DNA of 64,000 nt from Exiguobacterium sp. s193 (lineage in GTDB: Bacteria > Bacillota > Bacilli > Exiguobacteriales > Exiguobacteriaceae). A program made the translations under genes and the position numbers. This document shows, piece after piece, positions 19,281-28,294 of this stretch; the first letter of the stretch is position 1; each line of letters starts with the position of its first letter. The stretch is from contig NZ_JACSMR010000001.1 in the NCBI RefSeq assembly GCF_018618755.1, positions 372,001-436,000 of the forward strand, written 5' to 3'. The notes under the pieces were generated by a model, which was given only the letters and a program-made list of their open reading frames with translations, did no database searches and was not told the DNA's origin.

Positions 19281-19310
19281 AGTTTAATCTGAATCTTAAT
19301 CAACCGTCAA
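19281..19310 (-). promoter_or_regulatory. Putative promoter of the leuS T-box transcript
   Basis: TTGACG (19305-19310) and TAAACT (19281-19286) on the minus strand are 18 bp apart. The -35 overlaps the last codons of the upstream HAD gene. Confidence 0.55.
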
Positions 19311-19951
19311 CGTTTCCGTAAAATTTCCCCAATCGCAGCATGTGTTGACGCCTGATGATCGGCATAACGTAATGTTTGCGCCGGCATGCGGTCGTCGAGT
19401 AACGCGATGACTTCCATCCCTGCTTTTTTTGCCCCCATCATACCATTCGCCGCGTCCTCGATGACGATACATGACGCTGGCGCGAGACCCATCCGTTTTG
19501 CTGTCAGCTCGAAGATGGCGGGGTCCGGTTTAGAGCGCGGGACTTCAAAGCCACTCGTGTAGGTGTCGACCACCAATCCATAAAACGAGATGACCCGTTC
19601 AATTTTTTCGAGTGAGCTCGATGAGGCAATCGCAATCCGGTATCCGTCCTTCCTCGCACCATACATTAACTCTTGAACCCCGTCTTTCAATCCACATGCT
19701 TCTGGTTTGGCATGTTGTTGAAATAAGTCATGCTCCTGTGCGAGTAACGCATCCGTTTGATGGGGTAAACGATGTTGTTCAATTAATTCCGCCCACATCT
19801 CATCTCCCGTCTTGCCCATGAACGTTGCATATTGTACGGGATCGAGCGGAATCCCGAGTTGTCGAAACATATCCTTATGTACACCAAAGTAGCGGATTTC
19901 ACTATCTAAAATGACGCCATCCATATCGAAAATCAAGCCCGTTTTTTGCAC
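19307..19951 (-). CDS. HAD-superfamily phosphatase/phosphoglucomutase-like
   Basis: The 214-residue protein has HAD motif I FDMDGVILDSE at its N-terminus, motif II in IAIASSSS, motif III lysine in RSKPDPAIF and motif IV in VIEDAANGMMGAKKAGM. It matches the beta-phosphoglucomutase/HAD-IA cap type; the substrate is unknown. GTG at 19951 is chosen because AAGGAG ends 8 nt upstream; longer in-frame starts lack a site. Confidence 0.88.
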   Translation of the reverse strand: MQKTGLIFDMDGVILDSEIRYFGVHKDMFRQLGIPLDPVQYATFMGKTGDEMWAELIEQHRLPHQTDALLAQEHDLFQQHAKPEACGLKDGVQELMYGARKDGYRIAIASSSSLEKIERVISFYGLVVDTYTSGFEVPRSKPDPAIFELTAKRMGLAPASCIVIEDAANGMMGAKKAGMEVIALLDDRMPAQTLRYADHQASTHAAIGEILRKR

Positions 19952-19980
19952 TCGCCTCACTCCTTTCTTTAACTTTAACA

Positions 19981-20009
19981 AAAAAAACGACAGACCGTGG
20001 GCTGTCATT
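19981..20009 (-). terminator. Terminator of the FemAB-like gene
   Basis: GACAG/CTGTC stem with inner CC/GG pairing, followed on the minus strand by seven or more T residues. A solitary repeat end begins a few bases from the hairpin. Confidence 0.7.
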
Positions 20010-20023
20010 TCAGACTGTAGACA
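20010..20023. repeat. Solitary end of the terminator-associated repeat
   Basis: CAGACTGTAGACAA is identical to the end of the repeat at 41972 and close to the ends at 51262 and (inverted) 23565-23578. As at those sites it lies beside a terminator hairpin. No internal repeat sequence follows. Confidence 0.7.
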
Positions 20024-20061
20024 AATTTTTATTGCCCAATACTTACTTTGTCCATGTTGTA

Positions 20062-21093
20062 TTATTTCGAGATCAGCGCCGGGTGAGACCGGTAACCGGG
20101 AAAATAATGTTCACGCTCTCCGTCACCATAGCGTTGGCACAATTGTTCATAGACTTCAGGCAGCAAGATATTTTTCCCTTGATGGTATTCGAACATCCGG
20201 TACCCAGTATAGCGACACTTACTTTCGAATAAACTATCCCGTTCTTTGTAGCCGCCACCCAAATGCTGTTCGACCATTCCTGCCGCCTTCGATTGTAAAA
20301 TTGCCTCAAACTCGAGTCGCTGATTCGGATATAGTTTATGTTCATCCCGCTCACACCCCATCAAATGACCATGAGCATACTGCTGACCGAGCAATACGAA
20401 GTATCCACCAATTACTTCCCCTTCGAACTCAGCCATTAGTAACAATGGTGTACATAGAACATTCGGTTCGAATAACTGTTCAAAGTAGTCTCGCGAAAAA
20501 TAATAATGACTGGACGCATCTTTTCGATCCATCGTTTGGTAATACAATTGAATGAATGACTGCAAATCTTCATGTGTACCTGGTCTGACGACTAGATGAG
20601 AAGCAAGTGATTTCCGAATCATGCTCCGTGTCTTTTTATGAAATGTCTGCATGATTTCCTCTACGGACGGTCGCAAATCAATACTAGTCGTATGTCGGAT
20701 GAATTCTTTTTTTGTCCAATACGCACCAAAACGGTCGTTTTTCGTCAAGGGGTTATAGCGAATCAACTCGGAAACGATCTGTTCCCGCTCAGCCCATTCC
20801 TGAAAACAATCCCTTGCCTCTCCCCACTCTTCGATGGTCAAGTCACCAACCACTTCCGGTCCACCGTATCCGTACGGCGTGATTAAATCAAAATACTTCG
20901 TCTCAAAGATGGGACGCTTTAAAAAGGGATAAAATAATGCACCTGCCGCTCCTTTAAAGTACATCAATCGAGCGCGTTCTTCCGGTCTTGCATTTAATTT
21001 AACGTATTCATAACTGTAGAAAATATCGAGTGGTTGATTGCGAATAAGAGTTGTCCAAGTTGTCTGATCTTCGATGAAAACGCACTTTCCCAT
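20062..21093 (-). CDS. FemAB/BioF2-like GNAT acyltransferase
   Basis: The 343-residue protein resembles the BioF2-like acetyltransferase (FemAB-type GNAT) group: SYEYVKLN near the start, HKKTRSMIRKSL at about residue 155, and a GNAT core with AEFEGEVIGGYFVLL and AHGHLMGCERDEHKLYPNQRLEFEA. Relatives transfer amino acids or acyl groups in cell-wall or exopolysaccharide synthesis; the substrate here is unknown. ATG at 21093 has GGGAG 10 nt upstream; an in-frame GTG at 21102 is also possible. It is monocistronic. Confidence 0.7.
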   Translation of the reverse strand: MGKCVFIEDQTTWTTLIRNQPLDIFYSYEYVKLNARPEERARLMYFKGAAGALFYPFLKRPIFETKYFDLITPYGYGGPEVVGDLTIEEWGEARDCFQEWAEREQIVSELIRYNPLTKNDRFGAYWTKKEFIRHTTSIDLRPSVEEIMQTFHKKTRSMIRKSLASHLVVRPGTHEDLQSFIQLYYQTMDRKDASSHYYFSRDYFEQLFEPNVLCTPLLLMAEFEGEVIGGYFVLLGQQYAHGHLMGCERDEHKLYPNQRLEFEAILQSKAAGMVEQHLGGGYKERDSLFESKCRYTGYRMFEYHQGKNILLPEVYEQLCQRYGDGEREHYFPGYRSHPALISK

Positions 21094-21228
21094 CCTTCTC
21101 ACACTCCCGATTCAAAAAGCACAACAAAAAAATATAAACTTCTTTAATTTGGTTAATTATTTAATTATTCCCTCTTTTTATTGATACCCGCTTTAATTCA
21201 GCTTTACTCTAATCTTTTGAAAATACAA

Positions 21229-21265
21229 AAAAACACTCTATCCCGAAAAGACGGAGCGTTCTTTT
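21229..21265 (-). terminator. Terminator of the MFS gene
   Basis: Minus-strand AACGCTC pairs with GAGTGTT, with an inner CCG/CGG, and seven T residues follow. Confidence 0.7.
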
Positions 21266-21268
21266 GTA

Positions 21269-22444
21269 TCAATTAATTTTAGGAATGGCACGGACAAAGA
21301 CAATACCGGCAAGTAAAATCAATCCGATCAACGTCAAGAAGACCGCATTCATCCCGGATAAATCGTAAATTAAACCACCGACCGTCGGACTAATCATCCG
21401 CCCGGCAGATGCCGCGATGTTGACGTACCCTTGGAATTCGCCTTCTTTCCCAATCGGAGCAAGGCGCGCTGCCATCGCAGGAACGGCCGGCCAGATGAAC
21501 ATCTCACCAATCGTCAAGATGACCATCGCAACAAGAAACATCTCAAAGCCTTCAGCAAACGGTACGATTGCGTACGACACTAAGAATATGCCGGTCCCCG
21601 TCAACAACTGCCGTTTCAAATCATCACCGAACCAGCGTAAGATCGGCGCTAACAACGGTTGTGCAAATACGATTAACGCCCCGTTGATTGTCCATAAAAT
21701 CGAGTACTCGGAAATCGTCACACCCAGCGATTTCGTGTGAACGGCAAACGTCCCTTGCCACTGGACATAGACGAACCAAAGTAACGCATACCCGATTGAT
21801 ACATAAAGCATCGTCCGAACGGATTCTTTCGAAAGCGGCTCCCGGACATCTTCTGTCGTAAATTCTTTTTGCTGTTTCTTCTCCGGTGCTTGAATCCAGT
21901 TCAAACCAACAAATAAGACGATTGCGAAAAGGACATATAAAATCAAGTTCGCGATAAAAATGAATTGAATGTCGATTGCTGCAATTTGACCACTGACGGC
22001 AGTACCGAGCGCAACACCGACGTTTTGTGCGACATAAATCGCATTAAAAGCACGGCGTCCACCTTTCGGCCAGATGACACCCGTCAAGGCATAGACTGTC
22101 GGAAAAACCATTCCTCCGACGAAACCTATCAAGCCGAGCATCGTCACGTACCCAACAAATGTCTGATGAAATAACAATAATCCAACCGATGCGACGACTA
22201 GCCCAATCACGCTGATGACGAGTGTACGTTTTCCACCCAGTCGATCGAATGCTTTTCCACCGATATAGTTTCCGACGATTGCTAATGCCGAATTGACGAA
22301 TAAGGCAATTCCAGCCTTAGTCATCGATTCACCTAAATATTCATGAATATATAATGTATTAAACGGCCATAAAAAAGAGGCTCCTGTCGTATTGATCGTC
22401 ATCGCCAACACGAGAATCCAGACCGCACGGGGTAATTTCGGCAT
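21269..22444 (-). CDS. MFS transporter, 12 spans
   Basis: The 391-residue protein has 12 predicted spans and the MFS motif A variant GGKAFDRLGGKRTLV between spans 2 and 3. The PTVYALTGVIWPKGGRRAFNAIYVAQNVGVALG segment (split here by helices 4 and 5) is typical of the drug/proton antiporter MdtG/YtvI-unrelated DHA1 branch; no substrate can be assigned. GGAGG lies 9 nt before the ATG. It is divergent from ytqB. Confidence 0.83.
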   Translation of the reverse strand: MPKLPRAVWILVLAMTINTTGASFLWPFNTLYIHEYLGESMTKAGIALFVNSALAIVGNYIGGKAFDRLGGKRTLVISVIGLVVASVGLLLFHQTFVGYVTMLGLIGFVGGMVFPTVYALTGVIWPKGGRRAFNAIYVAQNVGVALGTAVSGQIAAIDIQFIFIANLILYVLFAIVLFVGLNWIQAPEKKQQKEFTTEDVREPLSKESVRTMLYVSIGYALLWFVYVQWQGTFAVHTKSLGVTISEYSILWTINGALIVFAQPLLAPILRWFGDDLKRQLLTGTGIFLVSYAIVPFAEGFEMFLVAMVILTIGEMFIWPAVPAMAARLAPIGKEGEFQGYVNIAASAGRMISPTVGGLIYDLSGMNAVFLTLIGLILLAGIVFVRAIPKIN

Positions 22445-22520
22445 GATAAACGTCCTCCAATATATTTCTCACCTTTGCCACCTTACGAAATTGTCCCCTG
22501 CTCTGTCAAGAAACTTCATT

Positions 22521-22550
22521 TTGAACGAATTATCGGAATAATGATATAAT
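22521..22550 (+). promoter_or_regulatory. Promoter of ytqB
   Basis: TTGAAC and TATAAT with an 18-bp spacer, 63 bp before the start. Confidence 0.6.
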
Positions 22551-22613
22551 CAGTGCGACAAAAACGTTAGAAAATTATGTAAGAAATCTATTTATTGAAC
22601 AGGAGTCTGAGCC

Positions 22614-23204
22614 ATGTCACTTGCCCGTGTACTACCTTATGCAAAAGAGTTATTAGAAGCTGTCCTTCACGAAGGAGATTGTGTCGTCGATATGACTGCA
22701 GGAAATGGTCATGACACACTGTTTCTCGCTGAACAAGTGGGGCCGGATGGACGTGTCATTGCTTTTGATGTCCAGCTACAGGCGATCGAAGAGACGAAGC
22801 GGCGGGTCGAAGCCGCCCATGTCGCCGATTGGGTCGATCTCTACCACGAAAGTCATATCCACGTCGGTGCCCGCCTCGTGAACGAGACACGTCCGGTTCG
22901 AGCGGGCGTCTTTAATCTCGGTTATTTGCCCGGGAGCGATAAATCCGTCACGACGACCGGAGAAGATACATTAGAAGCGTTAGGGGCATTACTCCCGGTA
23001 CTCGTACCCGGTGGCTTGATCGTCCTCGTCATCTATCATGGTCATGTCGAGGGCAAACGCGAACGTGATGCCGTCCTTGATTATGTTGAAAGTCTGTCCC
23101 AACAAGACTATGCCGTCTTACAGTATCGTTTTCTGAATCAACAAAACAATCCCCCCTTCATCGTCGCCATCGAAAAAAAATTAAAAAAGCAAACACTCGA
23201 TTAA
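22614..23204 (+). CDS. ytqB: SAM-dependent methyltransferase YtqB
   Basis: The 196-residue protein has a class I methyltransferase fold: VVDMTAGNGHDTLFLAE (motif I), VIAFDVQ (motif II), and VFNLGYLPGSDKS, a signature of the putative rRNA methylase family to which B. subtilis YtqB belongs. The natural substrate is uncertain. AGGAG is 8 nt before the ATG. Transcription ends at the hairpin at 23216-23238, the left copy of a duplicated terminator around a repeat. Confidence 0.88.
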   Translation: MSLARVLPYAKELLEAVLHEGDCVVDMTAGNGHDTLFLAEQVGPDGRVIAFDVQLQAIEETKRRVEAAHVADWVDLYHESHIHVGARLVNETRPVRAGVFNLGYLPGSDKSVTTTGEDTLEALGALLPVLVPGGLIVLVIYHGHVEGKRERDAVLDYVESLSQQDYAVLQYRFLNQQNNPPFIVAIEKKLKKQTLD

Positions 23205-23206
23205 TC

Positions 23207-23241
23207 AAAAAAAAAGACGCTGTCCGCACGACAGCGTCTTT
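23207..23241. terminator. Terminator, left copy of a duplicated hairpin
   Basis: GACGCTGTC-CGCAC-GACAGCGTC with nine A residues on its left but only TTT on its right. It differs from the hairpin at 23580-23602 by one loop base. Confidence 0.85.
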
Positions 23242-23578
23242 AGCGTGTAGACAAACTCTTATGGAGCGTGAACATGCGATATCGAGAAGCAATCCGTTCG
23301 CGCTTCCCTGTCTCGCCTCGTCTTCAAAGCGAAAAGCGATTCGAGACGGATTGCGCTCTAAACCGTCTGCATGACCGGCTTTCCGTCACGGTATTGCCTA
23401 AAAAGCGTCGCGTTTCATTGACTCCTACGGGGAAAAGTGCGTTTTTAACGCACTTTCAGAGGCAGGCAAGACCCTGCTCATTGTCCGTGAGGATCAAGGA
23501 GCAACGGCTTGCGCCTCGCCCGAGGAAAGCAACGAAAAAAGACGCTTGATTTCCCGATAGCACTTTGTCTACGGTCTG
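23242..23578 (-). repeat. MITE-like repeat, complete copy 1 (337 bp)
   Basis: One end reads AGCGTGTAGACAA and the other, inverted, CAGACCGTAGACAA, an imperfect inverted repeat of about 13 bp. The body is nearly identical, in inverse orientation, to 51262-51625 but lacks a roughly 27-bp piece. A 27-bp direct duplication (23215-23241 and 23579-23605, 26 of 27 identical) containing the whole terminator hairpin flanks it. Open frames inside are not conserved between copies, so it is treated as non-coding. Confidence 0.85.
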
Positions 23579-23579
23579 A

Positions 23580-23608
23580 GACGCTGTCAGCACGACAGCG
23601 TCTTTTTT
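23580..23608 (+). terminator. Terminator, right copy of the duplicated hairpin
   Basis: GACGCTGTC-AGCAC-GACAGCGTC followed by six T residues. With the left copy it restores what must once have been one bidirectional terminator. Confidence 0.85.
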
Positions 23609-23609
23609 G

Positions 23610-24314
23610 TTATTCCTCGATCATCTTCAAAAACAATAATAATTTTTCTGCGAACCGTGTATTGAGACGTTCAAAGCTGAAATGTGGGAAGCCGTGAAGG
23701 CGTTGGAGGTAAATTTGATCTCCCCCCATCTTCCGACAGATTTCTAGCGTAAACTTGACGTCTGCGAATTGATCGTCCGGTGCATAAAAACACGCAAGGT
23801 TGACGCGGGGTAATTTTTTTCGTTCTTCATCGTGTAAGACAATTTCTTCTTCAATCTCCCGGTACTGCGCATACGTCAATTCACCAAGCCGTGCCGTATC
23901 TTCACTATTTTGACCAAACGGTAGTGTACCGAGTGGCGCATCAGGACGGAAGCGGTCAAAGGCACTCGCAAAAACTTGTTTGACCCCACCAAGTTGTTTC
24001 GAGTTATGCCAATCGAACAGTGGAGAGATATAAGTCAAACTCGCAATTGGTAGTTCATATTCTTGAAGTAACCGGTTAACGACGAGCGCCCCCATGCTGC
24101 AGGCGATGATATGGATTGGGAGCTTTCGTTTACCGGCCTCCCGTAAAGCATCTTTTAGTAACTGCTGATGTTCTTCGAGTGATATCCGACGCGGAGAATC
24201 TACACGTAACACCTCATAGTCTTGTTCGAGTACGCGAATCAATGCGTCGCTCGGCTTCGCCCGTAACTGGAGCGGATAAACGAGTACGATGACTCCTGTT
24301 GCTTGATTTTCCAC
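23610..24314 (-). CDS. Alpha/beta-hydrolase-fold protein
   Basis: The 234-residue protein has a nucleophile-elbow-like ACSMGALVVNRL near residue 90, an aspartate in FYAPDDQFADVK and a histidine in LHGFPHFSFE, the order expected for a Ser-Asp-His triad. The substrate is unknown. GTG start at 24314 lies 7 nt after AGAGG. No signal peptide is seen. Confidence 0.72.
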   Translation of the reverse strand: MENQATGVIVLVYPLQLRAKPSDALIRVLEQDYEVLRVDSPRRISLEEHQQLLKDALREAGKRKLPIHIIACSMGALVVNRLLQEYELPIASLTYISPLFDWHNSKQLGGVKQVFASAFDRFRPDAPLGTLPFGQNSEDTARLGELTYAQYREIEEEIVLHDEERKKLPRVNLACFYAPDDQFADVKFTLEICRKMGGDQIYLQRLHGFPHFSFERLNTRFAEKLLLFLKMIEE

Positions 24315-24378
24315 AAACTCACCTCTTCACCAATGATTCCTCTATCTTACCGTGAAACGCACGACGTAAAACACCATC

Positions 24379-24879
24379 TTAAGTCGGATTTTCATCATAA
24401 CGACGCTTTAAGCGTGTGACGGGCTCGACTTGCCCAAAAATTTCTTCCGTCGTTTCACTCACTTCTTTAAATCCGAACGAAACGAGAAACTGACGTGCTT
24501 TATAGTTTCGGGATTCAACATAGACTTCAATCGGGGAGGCGCCTTGCCGCTCAAGCTCGCGGATCAACTTTCGTCCGATCCCATTTTGCTGATACTTTGG
24601 CAACACATACAAGCGAACGATTTCCCATGTGCCATCGACATCGATGGCATGGATGAATCCTACGATTTCTTCATCAATGATCGCTACATTAAAGTACTCT
24701 CCGCGTGCTTCTTCCGCTGTCCGAATCGCCCGTGCGACTTCTTCTTGCGGATACGCTTCTTTCACGAAATGCGTTTTAGAATTTGCAGAATAGATTTCTT
24801 CATACGTATCCATCCAAGAGGTGATAGCAATATCATGAATGCGTGCTGCATCGGTCGGAACTGCTTCGCGTATCTCCAT
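24379..24879 (-). CDS. GNAT-family N-acetyltransferase
   Basis: The 166-residue protein shows the GNAT order: MEIREAVPTDAARIHDIAI at the start, EIVGFIHAI for strand 4, and the acetyl-CoA loop YVLPKYQQNGIGRKLIREL, followed by ARQFLVSFGFKEV. WMDTYEEIY near residue 22 is common in the YhhY/YuaI-like branch. GGGGGAG is 6 nt before the ATG. Substrate unknown. Confidence 0.85.
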   Translation of the reverse strand: MEIREAVPTDAARIHDIAITSWMDTYEEIYSANSKTHFVKEAYPQEEVARAIRTAEEARGEYFNVAIIDEEIVGFIHAIDVDGTWEIVRLYVLPKYQQNGIGRKLIRELERQGASPIEVYVESRNYKARQFLVSFGFKEVSETTEEIFGQVEPVTRLKRRYDENPT

Positions 24880-24970
24880 GTCGGACTCCCCCTTTTTCCA
24901 TTTACCGGTTCATGTTCTTTTACCCTTTTCTAGAAAAATCATTCGTTTCCCTGCAAAGTTCGGGACAAAC

Positions 24971-25014
24971 AAAAAAAGTTCAGAAACAAACTCGGGATGA
25001 GTCTGTTTCTGAAC
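24971..25014 (-). terminator. Terminator of metK
   Basis: GTTCAGAAACARACTC-type 16-bp arms around a short loop, followed on the minus strand by seven T residues. Confidence 0.88.
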
Positions 25015-25020
25015 GGAGTC

Positions 25021-26229
25021 TTATGCGAATCGTTTCGCTTGTTCTTCAAGAATAGCTGCTTTATCTGTTTGTTCCCATGGCAATTCGATGTCTGTACGAC
25101 CGAAATGACCATATGCTGCAGTCTGACGATAAATCGGACGGCGGAGATCAAGCATATTGATGATCCCTGCTGGACGAAGATCGAAGTTTTCAGCAACAAG
25201 TTCGACGAGTTGTGCTTCAGGAAGCTTACCTGTTCCAAATGTATCAACTGCGATCGAAACAGGATGTGCGACACCAATCGCGTATGCAAGTTGAACTTCT
25301 GCTTTATCCGCAAGACCCGCTGCTACGAGGTTTTTCGCGACATAACGCGCTGCGTATGCTGCAGAACGGTCAACTTTGGTTGGATCTTTACCAGAGAATG
25401 CACCGCCTCCATGACGTGCATATCCACCATACGTATCGACGATGATTTTACGTCCTGTGAGTCCTGCATCCCCTTGTGGTCCACCGATAACGAAGCGTCC
25501 AGTTGGGTTAATGAAGAACTTTGTTTCCGCATCGATGTACTCTGATGGGATGACAGGTGCGATGACATGTTCTTTTAAATCCGCTTGGATTTGCTCGAGT
25601 GTCACTTCTTCTGCATGTTGCGTCGAGATGACGATTGTATCGACACGAACCGGTTCGTTGTTCTCGTTGTATTCAACCGTCACTTGCGTTTTACCATCTG
25701 GACGAAGGTAATCGAGTTGACCGTTTTTACGGACCTCAGCGAGACGACGGGCAAGTTTGTGTGAAAGCGAGATTGGAAGTGGCATGAGTTCAGGTGTTTC
25801 TTTCGTAGCGTATCCGAACATAAGACCCTGGTCTCCTGCACCGATCGCATCGATTTCTTCATCTGACATGTTACCTTCGCGTGCTTCAAGCGCTTGGTCA
25901 ACACCGAGAGCGATGTCTGCTGATTGCTCATCGATTGAAGTCAATACAGCACACGTGTCTGCATCGAAACCGTATTTAGCGCGTGTATAGCCAATCTCAC
26001 GAATTGTTTCGCGGACGACTTTCGGAATATCGACATATGTCGATGTCGTGATTTCACCTGCTACGAGGACGAGTCCTGTCGTGACAGATGTTTCAGCAGC
26101 TACGCGTGCATTTGGATCAGCTGCGAGAATCGCATCTAAGATTGAATCCGAGATTTGGTCACAGATTTTATCCGGGTGACCTTCAGTTACTGACTCCGAC
26201 GTAAATAGTCGGCGATTAAGGTTTGTCAT
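25021..26229 (-). CDS. metK: S-adenosylmethionine synthetase
   Basis: MetK makes SAM from ATP and methionine. The 402 residues include [19 protein letters not shown] at the N-terminus, [12 protein letters not shown] near residue 120, and the [19 protein letters not shown] phosphate-binding signature near 265-285. The ATG at 26229 follows GGGAGGG. An S-box riboswitch upstream provides feedback by SAM. The divergent arrangement with pckA is as in B. subtilis. Confidence 0.97.
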   Translation of the reverse strand: MTNLNRRLFTSESVTEGHPDKICDQISDSILDAILAADPNARVAAETSVTTGLVLVAGEITTSTYVDIPKVVRETIREIGYTRAKYGFDADTCAVLTSIDEQSADIALGVDQALEAREGNMSDEEIDAIGAGDQGLMFGYATKETPELMPLPISLSHKLARRLAEVRKNGQLDYLRPDGKTQVTVEYNENNEPVRVDTIVISTQHAEEVTLEQIQADLKEHVIAPVIPSEYIDAETKFFINPTGRFVIGGPQGDAGLTGRKIIVDTYGGYARHGGGAFSGKDPTKVDRSAAYAARYVAKNLVAAGLADKAEVQLAYAIGVAHPVSIAVDTFGTGKLPEAQLVELVAENFDLRPAGIINMLDLRRPIYRQTAAYGHFGRTDIELPWEQTDKAAILEEQAKRFA

Positions 26230-26296
26230 GTTTGACCCTCCCAAAAAAGAATTTGACGGTGTACTCATTTCCCCTAGTTGAGTGGGACGGTAAAAT

Positions 26297-26338
26297 GAAA
26301 AAAACCTTTCCATGTCCAAAAATGGTCAGGGAAAGGTT
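26297..26338 (-). terminator. Riboswitch-controlled terminator of metK
   Basis: Stem arms AACCTTTCC and GGAAAGGTT with a T tract on the minus strand, between the S-box aptamer and metK. Confidence 0.9.
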
Positions 26339-26356
26339 GTGCGTTCTTCCTTTACC

Positions 26357-26483
26357 CTCTTATCGTTCGAAGTGTTTACTTCGCTTCAGGAGAGCACCTT
26401 TTCCTTCATTAATAGCATTCTTAATGTAGGACGGTTGCCGGGTTTCTTCGGGCCTTGTTCCCTCCACCTGCTCAGAATAAGAG
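26357..26483 (-). promoter_or_regulatory. SAM-I (S-box) riboswitch
   Basis: The minus strand opens with CTCTTATTCTGAGCAGGTGG, continues with GGCCCGAAGAAACCCGGCAA and AAGGTGCT, and closes with GATAAGAG pairing back to CTCTTATC-type bases of P1. These are the conserved S-box elements. SAM binding should favour the downstream terminator and shut off metK. Confidence 0.95.
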
Positions 26484-26500
26484 TATCCGTTACGAATTAC

Positions 26501-26529
26501 ATGATATAAAGTTGTGCCGACTCTGTCAA
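26501..26529 (-). promoter_or_regulatory. Promoter of the metK transcript
   Basis: Perfect TTGACA (26524-26529) and TATCAT (26501-26506) with 17 bp between, just upstream of the S-box. Confidence 0.75.
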
Positions 26530-26585
26530 GCAACGTTTTAATTTCTAGTCGAAACTTTTCCGAAGAGATGTTAAACTGTTAATGC

Positions 26586-26599
26586 TGAAAGCGTTTCCA
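26586..26599 (+). promoter_or_regulatory. Candidate cre site (CcpA)
   Basis: TGAAAGCGTTTCCA matches the catabolite-responsive element consensus TGWNANCGNTNWCA at all but one position. It lies 30 bp upstream of the pckA -35 and 56 bp from the metK -35. Confidence 0.5.
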
Positions 26600-26628
26600 G
26601 AAAAATAGAAATCAGCGCTAAAAAATGA

Positions 26629-26672
26629 TTGCTCTTCTTTTAGTATGTCATATATAATAAATGTGTCATACT
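26629..26672 (+). promoter_or_regulatory. pckA promoter with two CcpN-like operators
   Basis: TTGCTC (26629) and TATAAT (26653-26658) with an 18-bp spacer form the promoter. TATGTCATATA (26644-26654) and TGTGTCATACT (26662-26672) both fit the CcpN consensus TRTGHYATAYW that I remember, and they bracket the -10. CcpN represses gluconeogenic genes in B. subtilis. Confidence 0.6.
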
Positions 26673-26715
26673 AAATGCCAGAGCTAAACCAACGTAGGGG
26701 AAAGGTGGGGTCAGG

Positions 26716-28284
26716 ATGCCGATGACGGTCCTGAATATCGAAGAACTAATCAAGAAGGAGCATGTGTTCAAACAACTATCTGTTGCTGAGCTAGTCGAAC
26801 ATGCGATTCGGAACGAAGAAGGAGTCCTTGCCGAAAACGGCGCTCTGTCTGTAGAAACGGGGAAATTTACAGGTCGTTCACCAAAAGACAAGTTCATTGT
26901 TCGCGATCAGTCATGCGAATCACACATCGATTGGGGACATGTCAATCAGCCGATGGAAGCAGACAAATTCGAGCAATTGTTACAAAAAGTTCTTCGCTAC
27001 ATGAATGAGGCAGATCAGCTCTACTACACAGAAGCTGCCGCTGGTGCAGATACTCATTTCACCCTTCCAGTTCGTGTCGTGACTCAATATGCTTGGCATA
27101 ACTTATTCGCAAAACAATTATTTTTACGTGAGTTTCCGACTGAAGCTGCTTTTGAGCCCTTCACGGTCATTTACGCACCCGATTTCAAGGCCGACCCTGA
27201 AGTCGACGGGACGAATTCAGAAACGTTCATCGCCATGTCATTCGAACATCGTATCGTTTTAATCGGTGGAACGGAGTATGCGGGCGAAATCAAAAAATCC
27301 ATCTTCTCTGTCATGAACTACCTCTTACCACAAGAGAACGTCTTATCGATGCACTGCTCGGCTAACGTCGGTCATGAGGGGGACGTCGCCTTATTCTTCG
27401 GACTATCAGGGACTGGTAAGACCACACTGTCCGCTGACGAAAGTCGTCAGTTGATCGGTGACGACGAACACGGCTGGTCTCATGATGGTGTCTTCAACAT
27501 CGAAGGCGGTTGCTACGCGAAAACAGTCAACCTGTCGCGTGAAAAAGAGCCGCAAATCTTTGATGCGATCCGGTTCGGTACAGTCCTTGAAAACGTCGTC
27601 CTCGACGAGAAGCGCAGTCCGGACTATGACGATACATCTCTGACAGAAAATACACGGGCTGCTTATCCGATTACAGCAATCGATAACATTGCCGTACCGT
27701 CACGTGCCGGACATCCGAAAACGATTGTCTTCTTGACGGCTGATGCATACGGCGTCCTTCCGCCAATCAGTAAGTTGACGAAGGAGCAAGCGATGTACCA
27801 CTTCTTATCCGGCTATACATCAAAACTTGCTGGAACAGAGCGTGGTGTCACTGAACCGGAAGCGACCTTCTCGACATGTTTCGGTTCACCGTTCTTACCA
27901 TTGATGCCTGAAAAATATGCGACGATGCTTGGTGAACTCATCGACCGGCATGGTGTCACGGTCTACCTCGTCAATACAGGTTGGACAGGTGGTGCATATG
28001 GGACTGGAAGTCGGATGAAGCTTTCCTATACACGGACGATGGTCAATGCTGCCGTCAACGGTACACTCGCTGACATCCCGACGGAAGAACACCCGATTTT
28101 CGGACTCCACATGCCGATAGAAGTACCCGGTGTTCCAAGCGACTTACTCAATCCGGTAAAAGTCTGGTCAGATGCAGACGCATACGCAGAACAAGCACAA
28201 GCTTTAGCAAATAAATTCACACAAAACTTTACGCGATTCGACAGTGCGACCGATGCAATTAAATCTGCCGGTCCAAAAATCTAA
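26716..28284 (+). CDS. pckA: Phosphoenolpyruvate carboxykinase (ATP)
   Basis: PckA converts oxaloacetate and ATP to PEP and CO2, the entry to gluconeogenesis. The 522 residues contain the ATP-PEPCK motifs: [10 protein letters not shown] near residue 53, [27 protein letters not shown] (P-loop, about 215-240), [10 protein letters not shown], and [15 protein letters not shown]. The length is typical. A purine-rich AAAGGTG precedes the ATG. The promoter carries CcpN-like and cre-like sites, consistent with repression by sugars. Confidence 0.97.
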   Translation: MPMTVLNIEELIKKEHVFKQLSVAELVEHAIRNEEGVLAENGALSVETGKFTGRSPKDKFIVRDQSCESHIDWGHVNQPMEADKFEQLLQKVLRYMNEADQLYYTEAAAGADTHFTLPVRVVTQYAWHNLFAKQLFLREFPTEAAFEPFTVIYAPDFKADPEVDGTNSETFIAMSFEHRIVLIGGTEYAGEIKKSIFSVMNYLLPQENVLSMHCSANVGHEGDVALFFGLSGTGKTTLSADESRQLIGDDEHGWSHDGVFNIEGGCYAKTVNLSREKEPQIFDAIRFGTVLENVVLDEKRSPDYDDTSLTENTRAAYPITAIDNIAVPSRAGHPKTIVFLTADAYGVLPPISKLTKEQAMYHFLSGYTSKLAGTERGVTEPEATFSTCFGSPFLPLMPEKYATMLGELIDRHGVTVYLVNTGWTGGAYGTGSRMKLSYTRTMVNAAVNGTLADIPTEEHPIFGLHMPIEVPGVPSDLLNPVKVWSDADAYAEQAQALANKFTQNFTRFDSATDAIKSAGPKI

Positions 28285-28294
28285 ACCAACATAC

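Noticed and set aside
23268-23549. Open frame of 93 codons inside repeat copy 1, with similar frames at 49279-49461 and 51381-51605
   Set aside because: The frames follow repeat sequence, shift relative to each other between copies and lack ribosome sites; they are likely the source of spurious hypothetical proteins.
23242-23578. Group II intron of the terminator-targeting class C
   Set aside because: The element is only 337 bp, has no reverse transcriptase and I see no domain V; class C introns also do not duplicate the hairpin.
24997-25545. Plus-strand frame of 182 codons within metK
   Set aside because: Cysteine-rich shadow of the conserved metK coding strand.
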